A DNA stretch of 64,000 bases from Croceibacterium sp. TMG7-5b_MA50. Lineage in GTDB: Bacteria > Pseudomonadota > Alphaproteobacteria > Sphingomonadales > Sphingomonadaceae. Positions 33,009 through 41,806 of the stretch are shown here, piece after piece. The DNA lies in the NCBI RefSeq assembly GCF_039830145.1, contig NZ_CP156082.1, positions 1,320,001 through 1,384,000 on the forward strand, in the 5' to 3' direction. A program made the translations under genes and the position numbers. The number at the start of each line of letters is the position of its first letter. Within the stretch, counting starts at the first letter, position 1. The notes beneath the pieces were generated by a model. The model worked only from the letters and a program-made list of their open reading frames with translations. It was not told the DNA's origin and did not search any database.

Positions 33009-34484
33009 CTACAGGCGCCACTCCCAGCCGAGCGGATCGCCGTCCATCGCCTCCACGCCCGCTTCGGTCAACCGGTCGCGCAGCGCATCGGACGCCGCGA
33101 AATCCTTCGCCGCCCGCGCCTCCCGCCGCTGGCCGAGCAAGGCTGTGATCTCGTCCTCACCGATCGCCGCCGATGACGGCCGCAGCCTGAGGTCGGCGCG
33201 GGTCAGCCGGCCGAGGTCCAACCCCAGCACGCCGTCCATCGCCGTCGCCGCCGCCAGCTTCAGCGCCGGATCGACCTTCTTGGTCGCCAGCACCTCCTCC
33301 AGCGCGGTCAGCGCAACGGGAGTGCCGAGGTCATCCGCCAGGGCCGCATCGAACCGGTCCATGGCCGGCTGCAACTTGCCCCAGTCCTGCGCCTGCGCCG
33401 CCGCCCGCGTCCATGCGGCCCAGCCGGCATCCGGCGCCCGTTCCTGCAGCGCCGCGATCGCCATCACCAGCCGCTTCAACCGGGTCAACGCCGCACCCAG
33501 CGCCTCCCAGCTGAATTCCAGCTCGCTGCGGTAATGCGCCTGCAGGCACATCAGGCGATAGGCGAGCGGGTGGTAGCCGCGCTCCACCAGCAGCGGCACG
33601 CGCAGGAACTCGCCCGCCGACTTGCTCATCTTCCCGCCGCGTTCGACCAGGAAATTATTGTGCAGCCACATCCGCGCACCCGAATTCACCGGATCGGTCA
33701 GTGAGCCGCAGCCGCAGAACGCCTGGTTCTGCGCGATCTCGTTGGGATGGTGGATCTCCCGGTGATCGATCCCGCCGGTATGGATATCGAACGGAAAGCC
33801 CAGCAGCTTGCCGCTCATCACGCTGCATTCCAGGTGCCAGCCGGGCGCACCGCGACCCCATGGGCTGTCCCATTCCATCTGCCGCGTCTCGCCGGCGGGC
33901 GTGGTGCGCCAAATGGCAAAGTCGGCCGCATTGCGCTTCCCCGCGACCGCCTCGATCCGCCCTTCGCCTTCCTCCGTATGCGCGCGCGCCAGCCGGCCGT
34001 AATCGGCGACGGTGCTCACATCGAAATACAGGCCGCCTTTCAGCCGGTAGCAATGCTTCGCCTCGATGCTGGCGGCGAAATCAATCATCGCGTCGATGTA
34101 GTCGGTGGCGATCGACCAGTGCGCCGGTTCCCGGATGTTCAGCGCGCGGATGTCGGCCCAGTACGCCTCGGTATAATGGCGCGCGATGTCCCAGATGGAC
34201 TGGGCACGCGCCGCCGCCATCCGCTCCATCTTGTCCTCACCCGCATCGGCATCGTCGGTCAGATGGCCGACATCGGTGATGTTGATGACATGCGTCAGCC
34301 GATAGCCGCGCCAGCTGAGGGTGCGGCCCAGCAGGTCGGCGAAGACATAGGCGCGCATATTGCCGATATGCGGGTAATTGTAGACCGTCGGCCCGCAGGA
34401 ATAGACCCGCGCCTCCCCGTCATGGATCGGCCGGAAGGGTTCGAGCTGCCGGGTAAGGGAGTTGAACAGGGTGAGTTCGGTCAT
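33009..34484 (-). CDS. cysS: Cysteinyl-tRNA synthetase
   Basis: 491 residues, full length. It charges tRNA-Cys with cysteine. Class I motifs are PHIGNMRAY (HIGH equivalent) and KMSKS (in GGKMSKSAGEF). The zinc-binding Cys/His set includes the Cys of SCGPTVYNY, the Cys of HLECSVMS and the His of DHREIHH. The start MTELTLFNSLT is typical. Confidence 0.98.
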   Translation of the reverse strand: MTELTLFNSLTRQLEPFRPIHDGEARVYSCGPTVYNYPHIGNMRAYVFADLLGRTLSWRGYRLTHVINITDVGHLTDDADAGEDKMERMAAARAQSIWDIARHYTEAYWADIRALNIREPAHWSIATDYIDAMIDFAASIEAKHCYRLKGGLYFDVSTVADYGRLARAHTEEGEGRIEAVAGKRNAADFAIWRTTPAGETRQMEWDSPWGRGAPGWHLECSVMSGKLLGFPFDIHTGGIDHREIHHPNEIAQNQAFCGCGSLTDPVNSGARMWLHNNFLVERGGKMSKSAGEFLRVPLLVERGYHPLAYRLMCLQAHYRSELEFSWEALGAALTRLKRLVMAIAALQERAPDAGWAAWTRAAAQAQDWGKLQPAMDRFDAALADDLGTPVALTALEEVLATKKVDPALKLAAATAMDGVLGLDLGRLTRADLRLRPSSAAIGEDEITALLGQRREARAAKDFAASDALRDRLTEAGVEAMDGDPLGWEWRL

Positions 34485-34531
34485 GCCCCGGCGCTTGGCC
34501 CTGCATGGTGCCGCCGGTCAAGCGGCGCGCC

Positions 34532-36352
34532 TCAATCGGCGTCGAACAGGTCCGCCAGCTGTTCGATGATCGCGCCGCCCAGCTGCTCCACATCCATGAT
34601 CGTCACCGCGCGCTTGTAGTAGCGGGTGACATCATGCCCGATGCCGATCGCCACCAGCTGCACGGGCGATTGCCGCTCGATCCAGTCGATCACCTTGCGT
34701 AGATGCGTCTCCAGGTAACCGGCACTGTTCACGCTCAGCGTGCTGTCGTCCACCGGCGCGCCGTCGCTGATGACCATCAGGATGCGCCGGTCCTCCGCCC
34801 GCGCCAGCAGGCGGCTGTGCGCCCACAGCAGCGCTTCCCCGTCGATGTTCTCCTTCAGCAGCCCCTCGCGCATCATCAGGCCGAGGTTCCGCCGGGCCCG
34901 CCGCATCGGCTCGTCCGCGCGCTTGTAGATGATGTGGCGCAGATCGTTCAGCCGGCCGGGCTGCGGCGGCTTGCCACCCGCCAGCCACTTCTCACGGCTC
35001 TGACCACCCTTCCACGCCCGCGTGGTGAAGCCCAGCACCTCCACCTTCACGCCGCACCGTTCCAGCGTGCGCGCCATGATGTCGGCGCTGATCGCGGCGA
35101 TGGAGATCGGCCGTCCGCGCATCGAGCCGGAATTGTCGATCAGCAGCGTGACGATCGTGTCCTTGAACTCCTGGTCCTGCTCGACCTTGTAGCTCAATGA
35201 CTGGCCTGGGCTGACGATCACCCGCGCCAACCGCGCGGCATCCAGCAGGCCCTCTTCCTGGTCGAAGTCCCAGGCGCGGTTCTGCTGCGCCATCAGCCGC
35301 CGTTGCAGCCGGTTGGCGAGGCGCGTGACCACGCCGGCCAGGCCGCTCAACTGGCTGTCGAGATAGGCGCGCAGACGGTCCAGCTCCTCGTGGTCGCACA
35401 GTTCCTGCGCCTCGACCACCTCGTCGAACTGCTCGGTATAGGGGCGGTAGTCGAACTGCTCGGGCAGGTCGGTCCATGGGCGGTTCGGGCGGCTGGGTAT
35501 GCTGCCCTCCTCGCCATCCTCGCCGGCCTCACCCTCCGGCATCTCGCCGTCGCTCTCGATTTCGGAGGAACCGTCATCCTCCGCCTCGCCCTCGCCGGTC
35601 TCGCCGGTGACCTGTTCCTGGCGGCGCTCCTCGGCTGGCGATTGCTCAGTGCCCTCGTCCTCGCCATCCTCGTCGCCCAGCGCGTCGTCGTCCCCCTCGT
35701 CGGGATCGGGCTCCGCCGGCGCTTCGGTCTGCACCAGATCCAGGTGGCGCAGCATGTCGAGCGACAGGGACTGGAACGCGCGCTGGTCGCCCAGCCGCTC
35801 CGCCAGCTGCTCGAAGTCGTCGCCGATGCGCGCTTCCACCCACTCGCGCACCAGCTCCACGCCCTCGCGGGCAACCTCCGGCACCGGCTGGCCGGTCAGT
35901 TGCTCGCGCAGCATCAGGGCGACCGCGCTCGCCAGCGGCACCTGCTCCGCCTCCCGCGCCCGCGCGATGGCATCGCCACGCATGCGCTGCGCGGTGGAGG
36001 CGGCCAGATTGTCGCGCATCCCGGCGAAGGCCGTTTCGCCCAACGCCTCGTACCGCACCCGCTCGATCGCGTCGAAGCAGGCCCGTGCCACCGGATCGCC
36101 CGGCGCGACGCGGCGGTGCAGCCCTTCGTCGTGGTGGCGCAGCCGCAGGGCGAAGCTGTCGGCGAAGCCGCGCGCCTCGCGCGCCTGCTCCGCCGGCAGG
36201 CTGCGATGCGGCACGGGCACGCGCAGCGTACGCCCGGCCAGCAACGGCGTGTCGGGCGCCCAGCTGACCTCCGCCTCCGGCTCCTGCGCGATCGCGCGCG
36301 CAGCGCCGGTCAGCGCCAGCCGAAACCGGTCAAGGGGCGACTGTTCCGCCAC
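34532..36352 (-). CDS. cobT: Cobaltochelatase subunit CobT
   Basis: 606 residues. CobT with CobS forms the AAA-type motor that inserts cobalt with CobN in aerobic cobalamin synthesis. Layout: N-terminal helical domain (about 1-200), a long acidic Glu/Asp-rich linker (about 205-290), then a VWA domain with the MIDAS motif DNSGSMRGR and a late ISDGAPVDD. The start is GTG 36352, three bases after the fsa stop, so it is co-transcribed with fsa. cobS and cobN are not in this window, although cobS commonly neighbours cobT in alphaproteobacteria. Confidence 0.93.
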   Translation of the reverse strand: MAEQSPLDRFRLALTGAARAIAQEPEAEVSWAPDTPLLAGRTLRVPVPHRSLPAEQAREARGFADSFALRLRHHDEGLHRRVAPGDPVARACFDAIERVRYEALGETAFAGMRDNLAASTAQRMRGDAIARAREAEQVPLASAVALMLREQLTGQPVPEVAREGVELVREWVEARIGDDFEQLAERLGDQRAFQSLSLDMLRHLDLVQTEAPAEPDPDEGDDDALGDEDGEDEGTEQSPAEERRQEQVTGETGEGEAEDDGSSEIESDGEMPEGEAGEDGEEGSIPSRPNRPWTDLPEQFDYRPYTEQFDEVVEAQELCDHEELDRLRAYLDSQLSGLAGVVTRLANRLQRRLMAQQNRAWDFDQEEGLLDAARLARVIVSPGQSLSYKVEQDQEFKDTIVTLLIDNSGSMRGRPISIAAISADIMARTLERCGVKVEVLGFTTRAWKGGQSREKWLAGGKPPQPGRLNDLRHIIYKRADEPMRRARRNLGLMMREGLLKENIDGEALLWAHSRLLARAEDRRILMVISDGAPVDDSTLSVNSAGYLETHLRKVIDWIERQSPVQLVAIGIGHDVTRYYKRAVTIMDVEQLGGAIIEQLADLFDAD

Positions 36353-36355
36353 GTA

Positions 36356-37048
36356 TCAGCCGGCGGCCTTCTCGCCCGCCGCCTGCTCGATCTGCTTGAC
36401 GATACTCTGCCCGGTGCCGGCCCAGTCCGCCATGAAGGCGTCCAGCCCCTTGTCGGTCAGCACATGCTTGAACAGGCTCCAGATCACCTTGGCCGGCATG
36501 GTGGCCACGTCCGATCCGATCCGCGCGGCTTCCAGCACATGCACCGGATGGCGGATGCTGGCGGCCAGGATCTCCGTCTCAAACGCATAATTGTCGTAGA
36601 TCAGGCGGATGTCGCGGATCAGCTCCATCCCGTCGAAACCGTTGTCGTCATGCCGGCCGACGAAGGGGCTGATGAAGCTCGCGCCGGCCTTCGCCGCCAG
36701 CAGCGCCTGGTTGGCGGAAAAGCACAGCGTCACGTTGACCATGGTGCCATCGTCGGACAGCGCCTTGCAGGTCTTCAGCCCGTCGATGGTCAGCGGCACC
36801 TTGATGCAGACATTTGGCGCGATGGCACGCAGCACGTCGGCCTCGCGCATCATCTCGGCATGTTCCAGCGCCACGACCTCGGCACTCACGGGACCGTCGA
36901 CCAGCGCGCAGATCTCCCGCGTCACGGCGATGAAATCCTTGCCGGACTTGCTGATCAGCGACGGGTTGGTGGTCACCCCGTCCAGCAGGCCGGTTGCGGC
37001 GAGTTCGGCGATTTCTGCTGTGTCAGCCGTATCGACGAAGAATTTCAT
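36356..37048 (-). CDS. fsa: Fructose-6-phosphate aldolase / transaldolase-like protein
   Basis: 230 residues, the length of the short transaldolase subfamily (FSA, MipB/TalC). The Schiff-base Lys is K83 in [19 protein letters not shown] and [13 protein letters not shown] are family motifs. The short group includes both true fructose-6-phosphate aldolases and genuine transaldolases, so the reaction is not certain. It heads a fsa-cobT transcript. fsa next to priA is common in alphaproteobacteria; here priA lies 2.5 kb away on the other strand. Confidence 0.9.
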   Translation of the reverse strand: MKFFVDTADTAEIAELAATGLLDGVTTNPSLISKSGKDFIAVTREICALVDGPVSAEVVALEHAEMMREADVLRAIAPNVCIKVPLTIDGLKTCKALSDDGTMVNVTLCFSANQALLAAKAGASFISPFVGRHDDNGFDGMELIRDIRLIYDNYAFETEILAASIRHPVHVLEAARIGSDVATMPAKVIWSLFKHVLTDKGLDAFMADWAGTGQSIVKQIEQAAGEKAAG

Positions 37049-37114
37049 GGTCGTTGGTGACTCCTCTGCCGTCAGGCGCTTGCGGCGCTACGCGCCGGAC
37101 GTATAGGCGCGCTC

Positions 37115-37774
37115 ATGCTCCGCACAACCGGGTTTATCCGCGCTTTCTGCATAGGCGTCGCCGGAATTGCGGCGATGACCGCGTCCGCGGCGCTGGCGAA
37201 TGACGATACCCAGTACTGGCAGTTCCTGATCCTCAATGCCGCGGCCGGGAAGGATGGACGCTTGACGTTCGAGATCAGCCCGCGCGCCCGCGCCGATGCG
37301 GTGGGCGACGAACAATTGCTGACCCGTATTACTTACGATCACCGGCTGAACGATCACGTCACGATTGGCGGGGGTAGCGCCTTCGTCGGCGCGGTCGGGC
37401 CGGACGAGATCCGCCCGCACCAGCAACTGATCCTGACCAGCGGCATGGTAGAGGCGCGCACGCGGGTGGAGGAACGGTTCTTCGTCGGCGCGGACCGCAT
37501 GGCCGTGCGCCTGCGGCAACGCCTGCAACTGACGGTGCCGCTCGCCCGCGCGGTCCGGGGTCTCATCTCAGGGGAAGTGCTGTACAATGCGCGCACGCAG
37601 AACGTGGGCATGCCGACGGGGGTCGATAGCTGGCGCTTGCGCACCGGCCTGCAATATCGCCTGGCTGACCAGCTGGAGGTAACCGGATCGTATCTCCTGC
37701 TACTCAGCCCGCGTGGCGTACGCGAAGATCAATGGAGCCATGTGCCGCAGATCATGCTGACCTGGCGCATGTAG
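37115..37774 (+). CDS. DUF2490-family outer-membrane beta-barrel protein
   Basis: 219 residues. The signal peptide ends at ALAND. The rest alternates hydrophobic and polar residues in strands with conserved features of DUF2490 (DTQYWQFLIL, LTRITYDHRL, WRLRTGLQYRL) and ends in a strand with terminal MLTWRM. The DUF2490 family is predicted to be an outer-membrane barrel of unknown function. Its promoter is shared divergently with fsa across 66 bases. Confidence 0.75.
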   Translation: MLRTTGFIRAFCIGVAGIAAMTASAALANDDTQYWQFLILNAAAGKDGRLTFEISPRARADAVGDEQLLTRITYDHRLNDHVTIGGGSAFVGAVGPDEIRPHQQLILTSGMVEARTRVEERFFVGADRMAVRLRQRLQLTVPLARAVRGLISGEVLYNARTQNVGMPTGVDSWRLRTGLQYRLADQLEVTGSYLLLLSPRGVREDQWSHVPQIMLTWRM

Positions 37775-37786
37775 CCGCATCGCCGG

Positions 37787-38497
37787 CTAGAGAGCAGCGG
37801 CGGCGCCGAACACGCCGGTCAGCACGGGGTCGCGCGTTCCGACCGGATCGGCACGGATACCACCCTCCTCCCGGCCGATCTCGCTCCAGATCGTGTCCTC
37901 CACGGTGGTAGCAAGGCCGCGCACGATGGCGGCACTATCGACCCCCGTCGCGGCATTGAGCAATCCGCCCAGCAGCGGATCGGACAGGGCGCCCAGCACC
38001 TCGTCCACCTCGGGCAGCAGCACGGATAGCAGGCGCCCGCCAAGTTCGCCGCGCAGATACTGCGTCGCTGCAGATGGCCCGCCGTTCACGATCGCCAGCG
38101 CGTTGCTGATGCCGATCGTGCGCACCGCGTCCGTCACCACGGGCGCCGCGCGGTAGCTTGCGTCGATCGCGGCGCCGGCGAAGACGTCGCCCATCCGCTG
38201 CCGGAACAGCGGAGATGCCAGCACGCGGGTCAGCGCGTCGCCCCGCGCACCCATGCGGTCGGACAGGTCGGCACGGGCCAGCGCCTCGTCCCAATAGCCG
38301 CCCGGTGCGGTCAGCCGGGCGAATGCCCGCTCGCTCGACAGCAGCAACAGGCGCCTGACCGCTTCGGTCAGGCTGATGCCGGGGCCGCCGGCGGCACAGC
38401 CGGCAAGGCCCAGCGGCAAGGCGGCGGCCAGCCCCGCCGCCAGCGCGCCGGCCATTACGGTCCGGCGCGTCGGGACAGGGCTGGCCGCCATCCGCAT
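37787..38497 (-). CDS. DUF4197-family lipoprotein
   Basis: 236 residues. The N-terminus carries a twin Arg (RRTVMAG) and a lipobox LAGC with C34, so it may be a Tat-exported lipoprotein. The region SSERAFARLTAPGGYW and the Leu-rich helices match DUF4197, of unknown function. Its start overlaps the stop of the upstream outer-membrane protein gene (TGATG), so they are probably coupled. Function open. Confidence 0.8.
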   Translation of the reverse strand: MRMAASPVPTRRTVMAGALAAGLAAALPLGLAGCAAGGPGISLTEAVRRLLLLSSERAFARLTAPGGYWDEALARADLSDRMGARGDALTRVLASPLFRQRMGDVFAGAAIDASYRAAPVVTDAVRTIGISNALAIVNGGPSAATQYLRGELGGRLLSVLLPEVDEVLGALSDPLLGGLLNAATGVDSAAIVRGLATTVEDTIWSEIGREEGGIRADPVGTRDPVLTGVFGAAAAL

Positions 38498-39327
38498 CAG
38501 AAGCGGAAGTTGACGTTGGCGGTCAGACCATGCGTCTTGAAGCGGCCGTTCAGCCGTTCGATGTCGGTGCCACCGGCGCCGCCGATCAGGAACGGGTTGG
38601 TCGCCGGCGCGCTACCGCGGCCCACCGCCACCTGGAAGTCGTCAGCCTTCAGGTTGCGCCACTGGTATTCCAGGCCCAGCGATACGTTGTCGGTCAGCTT
38701 GTGCTCGTAGCCGCCGCCCAGGACATAGCCCCACGCGCCTTCCTCGTCGTTGTTCGGCGTGAAGCTGTTGGCGGTGTTGGTGGTGGTGAAGCGGTTCTGC
38801 ACGCGCGCCCAGGCGAGACCGCCCGTGGCATACAGCAGGCCGTCGCCGGAGGTCACGCCGGCGCGGGCGCGCAGCGATGCCTGGTTCCGCACGGTGCGGG
38901 TGAAGGTGTAGGACGCCGGCGTGGTGCTGAACCCGCTGACATAGTTGCGCAGCTTGCTCTGCGTGTAGTCGGCGACGACACCCAGAACCACCGGGCCGAC
39001 CTGACGGTCGTAACCGGCGCGCACGCCCGCCAGCCAGGAATCCTGGTCATCCTCGCAACCGTTGGCCGCGACGCCGCTATTGGCGTTGCCGTCGCAGAAG
39101 CCGGGGCTGAAGGCGTTGGCACCCGCGGCGGTGCGAACGGTATCGGTGAAGTTCTCATCGCCATTGCCGTCGAACACCAGCGTCTCGCCGCTGTCGGCTT
39201 CGGTGATGGCGTAGCCGCCCTGGATGCCGACATAGGGGCCGTCCCAGGTGGTCGTGGTGGACTGGGCCATGGCCGGCGCCGCGATCACCGCGGTGCCCAC
39301 GGTCAGGGCGGTCAGGAAAGCTTTCAT
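38497..39327 (-). CDS. Outer-membrane beta-barrel protein (OmpA/Omp25-like opacity family)
   Basis: 276 residues. The signal peptide ends at AMAQS. Strands WDGPYVGIQGGYAI, WGYVLGGGYEHKL and NVSLGLEYQWRNL and the terminal aromatic VNFRF mark an eight-stranded porin-like surface barrel. ATG 39327 follows AAGG and GAAGA; the longer frame to 39513 adds a Cys-rich leader that looks false. A Cys pair (GFCDGN and GCEDD) may form a disulfide in a loop. The DUF4197 lipoprotein gene follows in the same transcript. The 39328-39530 intergene with priA shows no defined operator. Confidence 0.85.
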   Translation of the reverse strand: MKAFLTALTVGTAVIAAPAMAQSTTTTWDGPYVGIQGGYAITEADSGETLVFDGNGDENFTDTVRTAAGANAFSPGFCDGNANSGVAANGCEDDQDSWLAGVRAGYDRQVGPVVLGVVADYTQSKLRNYVSGFSTTPASYTFTRTVRNQASLRARAGVTSGDGLLYATGGLAWARVQNRFTTTNTANSFTPNNDEEGAWGYVLGGGYEHKLTDNVSLGLEYQWRNLKADDFQVAVGRGSAPATNPFLIGGAGGTDIERLNGRFKTHGLTANVNFRF

Positions 39328-39530
39328 TCTTCGATACCTTTTCACGTTGCACATACAGCCCGTAAGCTTGCCAGCCACGAACCGCCGCCTTCCCGTTTGG
39401 CTCCCGCATTTTGTTGCGGCGAAGATGATCCGTGACCGCCATGTTGCCTTTTCGCAACACGCGCCACAGTCCATCGGACAGGCACATCGCCCTTGTCGGA
39501 TGGTGGCTGTCACCCCAATGAACCCCCGGC

Positions 39531-41705
39531 ATGACCCGCATCCGCCTCCTGCAGTTCAATCTCGCGCTCGGCCCGCTCGACTATCGGGTGCCGGAGGGAA
39601 TGGAGGTGCAACCCGGCAACACCGTCGTCGCACCCCTGGGCCCGCGCCAGATAATCGGCATTGTGTGGGAACCCGACCGCCTGCCCGCCGCCGACGTGCC
39701 GGAGGCGAAGCTGCGCCCGCTGCTGGCGAAGCTGCCCGTCCCCCCGCTGCAACCCCAATTGATGCGCCTGATAGAGTGGACCGCGGACTATTACTGCGCC
39801 CCTCTGGCGGCCGTCGCCCGCATGGTGCTGGCATCGGGCGGCGCGCTGCGTGGCCCCGCCACCACCACCGAATACCGCCTGTCGGGGCACGAGGCCCAGA
39901 GTTCACTGCGCCTCACCCCGCAGCGGCGGCTGGCGCTGGATGCCCTGCAGGGGGAGCAGGCGACGATGCGCGAACTCGCCGCCCTCGCCGGCGTCAGCGA
40001 AGGGGTGCTGCGCGGCCTCGCCAATGCCGGCGCGCTGGAACCGGTGCAGGTCGATATCGACCGCCCCTACCCCCCGGCCGATCCGGACCACCACCAGCCG
40101 ACGCTCAGCGATGGCCAGCAGGAGGCCGCCGCCACCATGGCGCAGGCCGTCGACGCGCAACGCTTCGCCCCCTTCCTGCTCGACGGCGTCACCGGCTCCG
40201 GCAAGACGGAGACCTATTTCGAAGCCGTCGCCGCTGCCCTGCGCGCCGGCCGCCAGACGCTCGTCCTCCTGCCGGAGATCGCGCTGACGGAGGCGTTCCT
40301 CACCCGCTTCGCCAAGCGGTTCGGCACGGCACCGGTCCTGTGGCACTCCTCGCTCAAATCCACGGAACGCCGCCGCGCCTGGCGCGCCATTGCGGAAGGG
40401 CGCGCGCAGGTGGTGGTCGGCGCCCGCTCCGCCCTGTTCCTGCCCTATGCCGATCTCGGCCTGATCGTCGTGGACGAGGCGCACGAGGTGTCCTTCAAGC
40501 AGGATGACGGCGTCCGTTATAACGCCCGCGACGTGGCGGTGATGCGCGCCCGGTTCGAACAGATCCCGGTCGTCCTCGCCAGCGCCACCCCCGCACTGGA
40601 AAGCCTGCAGATGGCGGAGAGCGGCACCTATACCCGCCTCGTCCTGCCCAGCCGGTTCGGCGGCGCCACCCTGCCCGCGATCAGGATCGTCAACCTGACG
40701 GAGGAGAAGCCCGGCGCCGGCCGCTGGCTCGCCCAGCCGATCGTCGCCGGCATCACCGAACGCCTGCAACGCGGCGAGCAATCGCTGCTGTTCCTCAATC
40801 GCCGCGGCTACGCCCCGCTGACGCTGTGCCGCAATTGCGGCTACCGCTTCAAATGCCCCAATTGCAGCGCCTGGCTGGTCGAGCATCGCCTCAGCCGCCG
40901 CCTCGCCTGCCACCATTGCGGGCACGAGACGACGCCGCCCCCCGCCTGCCCCGAATGTGGCGAGCCCGACTGCATGGTCGCCTGCGGCCCCGGCGTGGAA
41001 CGCATCGCGGACGAGGTGGCGGAGCTGTTCCCCGACGCGCGCACCGCCCTCGTCACCAGCGACACGCTGAACACGCCGGACAAGGCGGCGGCCTTTATCG
41101 CTGAGGCGGAGGCGGGCGCCGTGGACGTGATCGTCGGCACGCAATTGATCACCAAGGGGTTCCACTTCCCCGACTTGACGCTGGTCGGCGTGGTCGATGC
41201 CGATCTCGGCCTGGAGGGCGGCGACCTGCGCGCGGCGGAACGGACCTACCAGCAGGTCGCCCAGGTCGCGGGGCGCGCGGGGCGCGGCACCAAGCCCGGC
41301 GAGGTCCTGATCCAGACCCGCCACCCCGACGCGCCCGTAATCGCCGCGCTGGCGGCAGGCGACCGCGACGCCTTCTACGCCGCCGAGACCGAAGCCCGCC
41401 GCGACGCCGGCGCGCCTCCGTTCGGCCGCTGGGCCGCCATCATCGTCAGCAGCGAGGACGAGGCGGAGGCCCGCGAAGCCGCCAACCGCCTCGGCGCTAC
41501 CCGGCCGGAGTTGCCCGACGTCGAAGTCCTCGGCCCCGCCCCCGCCCCGATGGCGTTATTGAGGGGCCGCTACCGCTACCGCCTGCTGCTTAACGCCCGG
41601 CGCACGGCACAGGTGCAGGCGGTGATCCGAGACTGGCTGGCAGAACATCGCCACTCACAGGGGGTGCGGGTGAGCGTGGATATTGATCCGTATAGTTTTG
41701 TGTAA
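39531..41705 (+). CDS. priA: Primosomal protein PriA (replication-restart helicase)
   Basis: 724 residues. PriA recognises stalled forks and reloads the replicative helicase. The N-terminal 3'-DNA-binding region comes first, then Walker A GVTGSGKTE (219-227) and Walker B VDEAH. Zinc-binding Cys pairs (CRNCG, CPNC, CHHCG, CPEC) lie at about 433-480, followed by the C-terminal helicase lobe with QVAGRAGRG. The gene is complete and its TAA stop marks the left border of the AT-rich gene that follows. Confidence 0.97.
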   Translation: MTRIRLLQFNLALGPLDYRVPEGMEVQPGNTVVAPLGPRQIIGIVWEPDRLPAADVPEAKLRPLLAKLPVPPLQPQLMRLIEWTADYYCAPLAAVARMVLASGGALRGPATTTEYRLSGHEAQSSLRLTPQRRLALDALQGEQATMRELAALAGVSEGVLRGLANAGALEPVQVDIDRPYPPADPDHHQPTLSDGQQEAAATMAQAVDAQRFAPFLLDGVTGSGKTETYFEAVAAALRAGRQTLVLLPEIALTEAFLTRFAKRFGTAPVLWHSSLKSTERRRAWRAIAEGRAQVVVGARSALFLPYADLGLIVVDEAHEVSFKQDDGVRYNARDVAVMRARFEQIPVVLASATPALESLQMAESGTYTRLVLPSRFGGATLPAIRIVNLTEEKPGAGRWLAQPIVAGITERLQRGEQSLLFLNRRGYAPLTLCRNCGYRFKCPNCSAWLVEHRLSRRLACHHCGHETTPPPACPECGEPDCMVACGPGVERIADEVAELFPDARTALVTSDTLNTPDKAAAFIAEAEAGAVDVIVGTQLITKGFHFPDLTLVGVVDADLGLEGGDLRAAERTYQQVAQVAGRAGRGTKPGEVLIQTRHPDAPVIAALAAGDRDAFYAAETEARRDAGAPPFGRWAAIIVSSEDEAEAREAANRLGATRPELPDVEVLGPAPAPMALLRGRYRYRLLLNARRTAQVQAVIRDWLAEHRHSQGVRVSVDIDPYSFV

Positions 41706-41762
41706 CCGACGTAGAAATCACTTCTTAGTGGATAATTCTGTCATTTCACCTTGAAAGATACC

Positions 41763-41780
41763 TCTGATGCTGGTCGAATG
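41763..41780 (+). repeat. Imperfect direct repeat, left copy (before the AT-rich gene)
   Basis: TCTGATGC, five variable bases, then GAATG. The same pattern with equal spacing occurs at 43471-43488, 1708 bases away. The left copy starts 44 bases before the start of the TIGR04141/DUF6119 gene. The repeats may mark an insertion, or may be promoter-like sequence shared by two genes. Confidence 0.4.
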
Positions 41781-41806
41781 CTTAGCGGGCAGTTCTCGAG
41801 GTTGGA

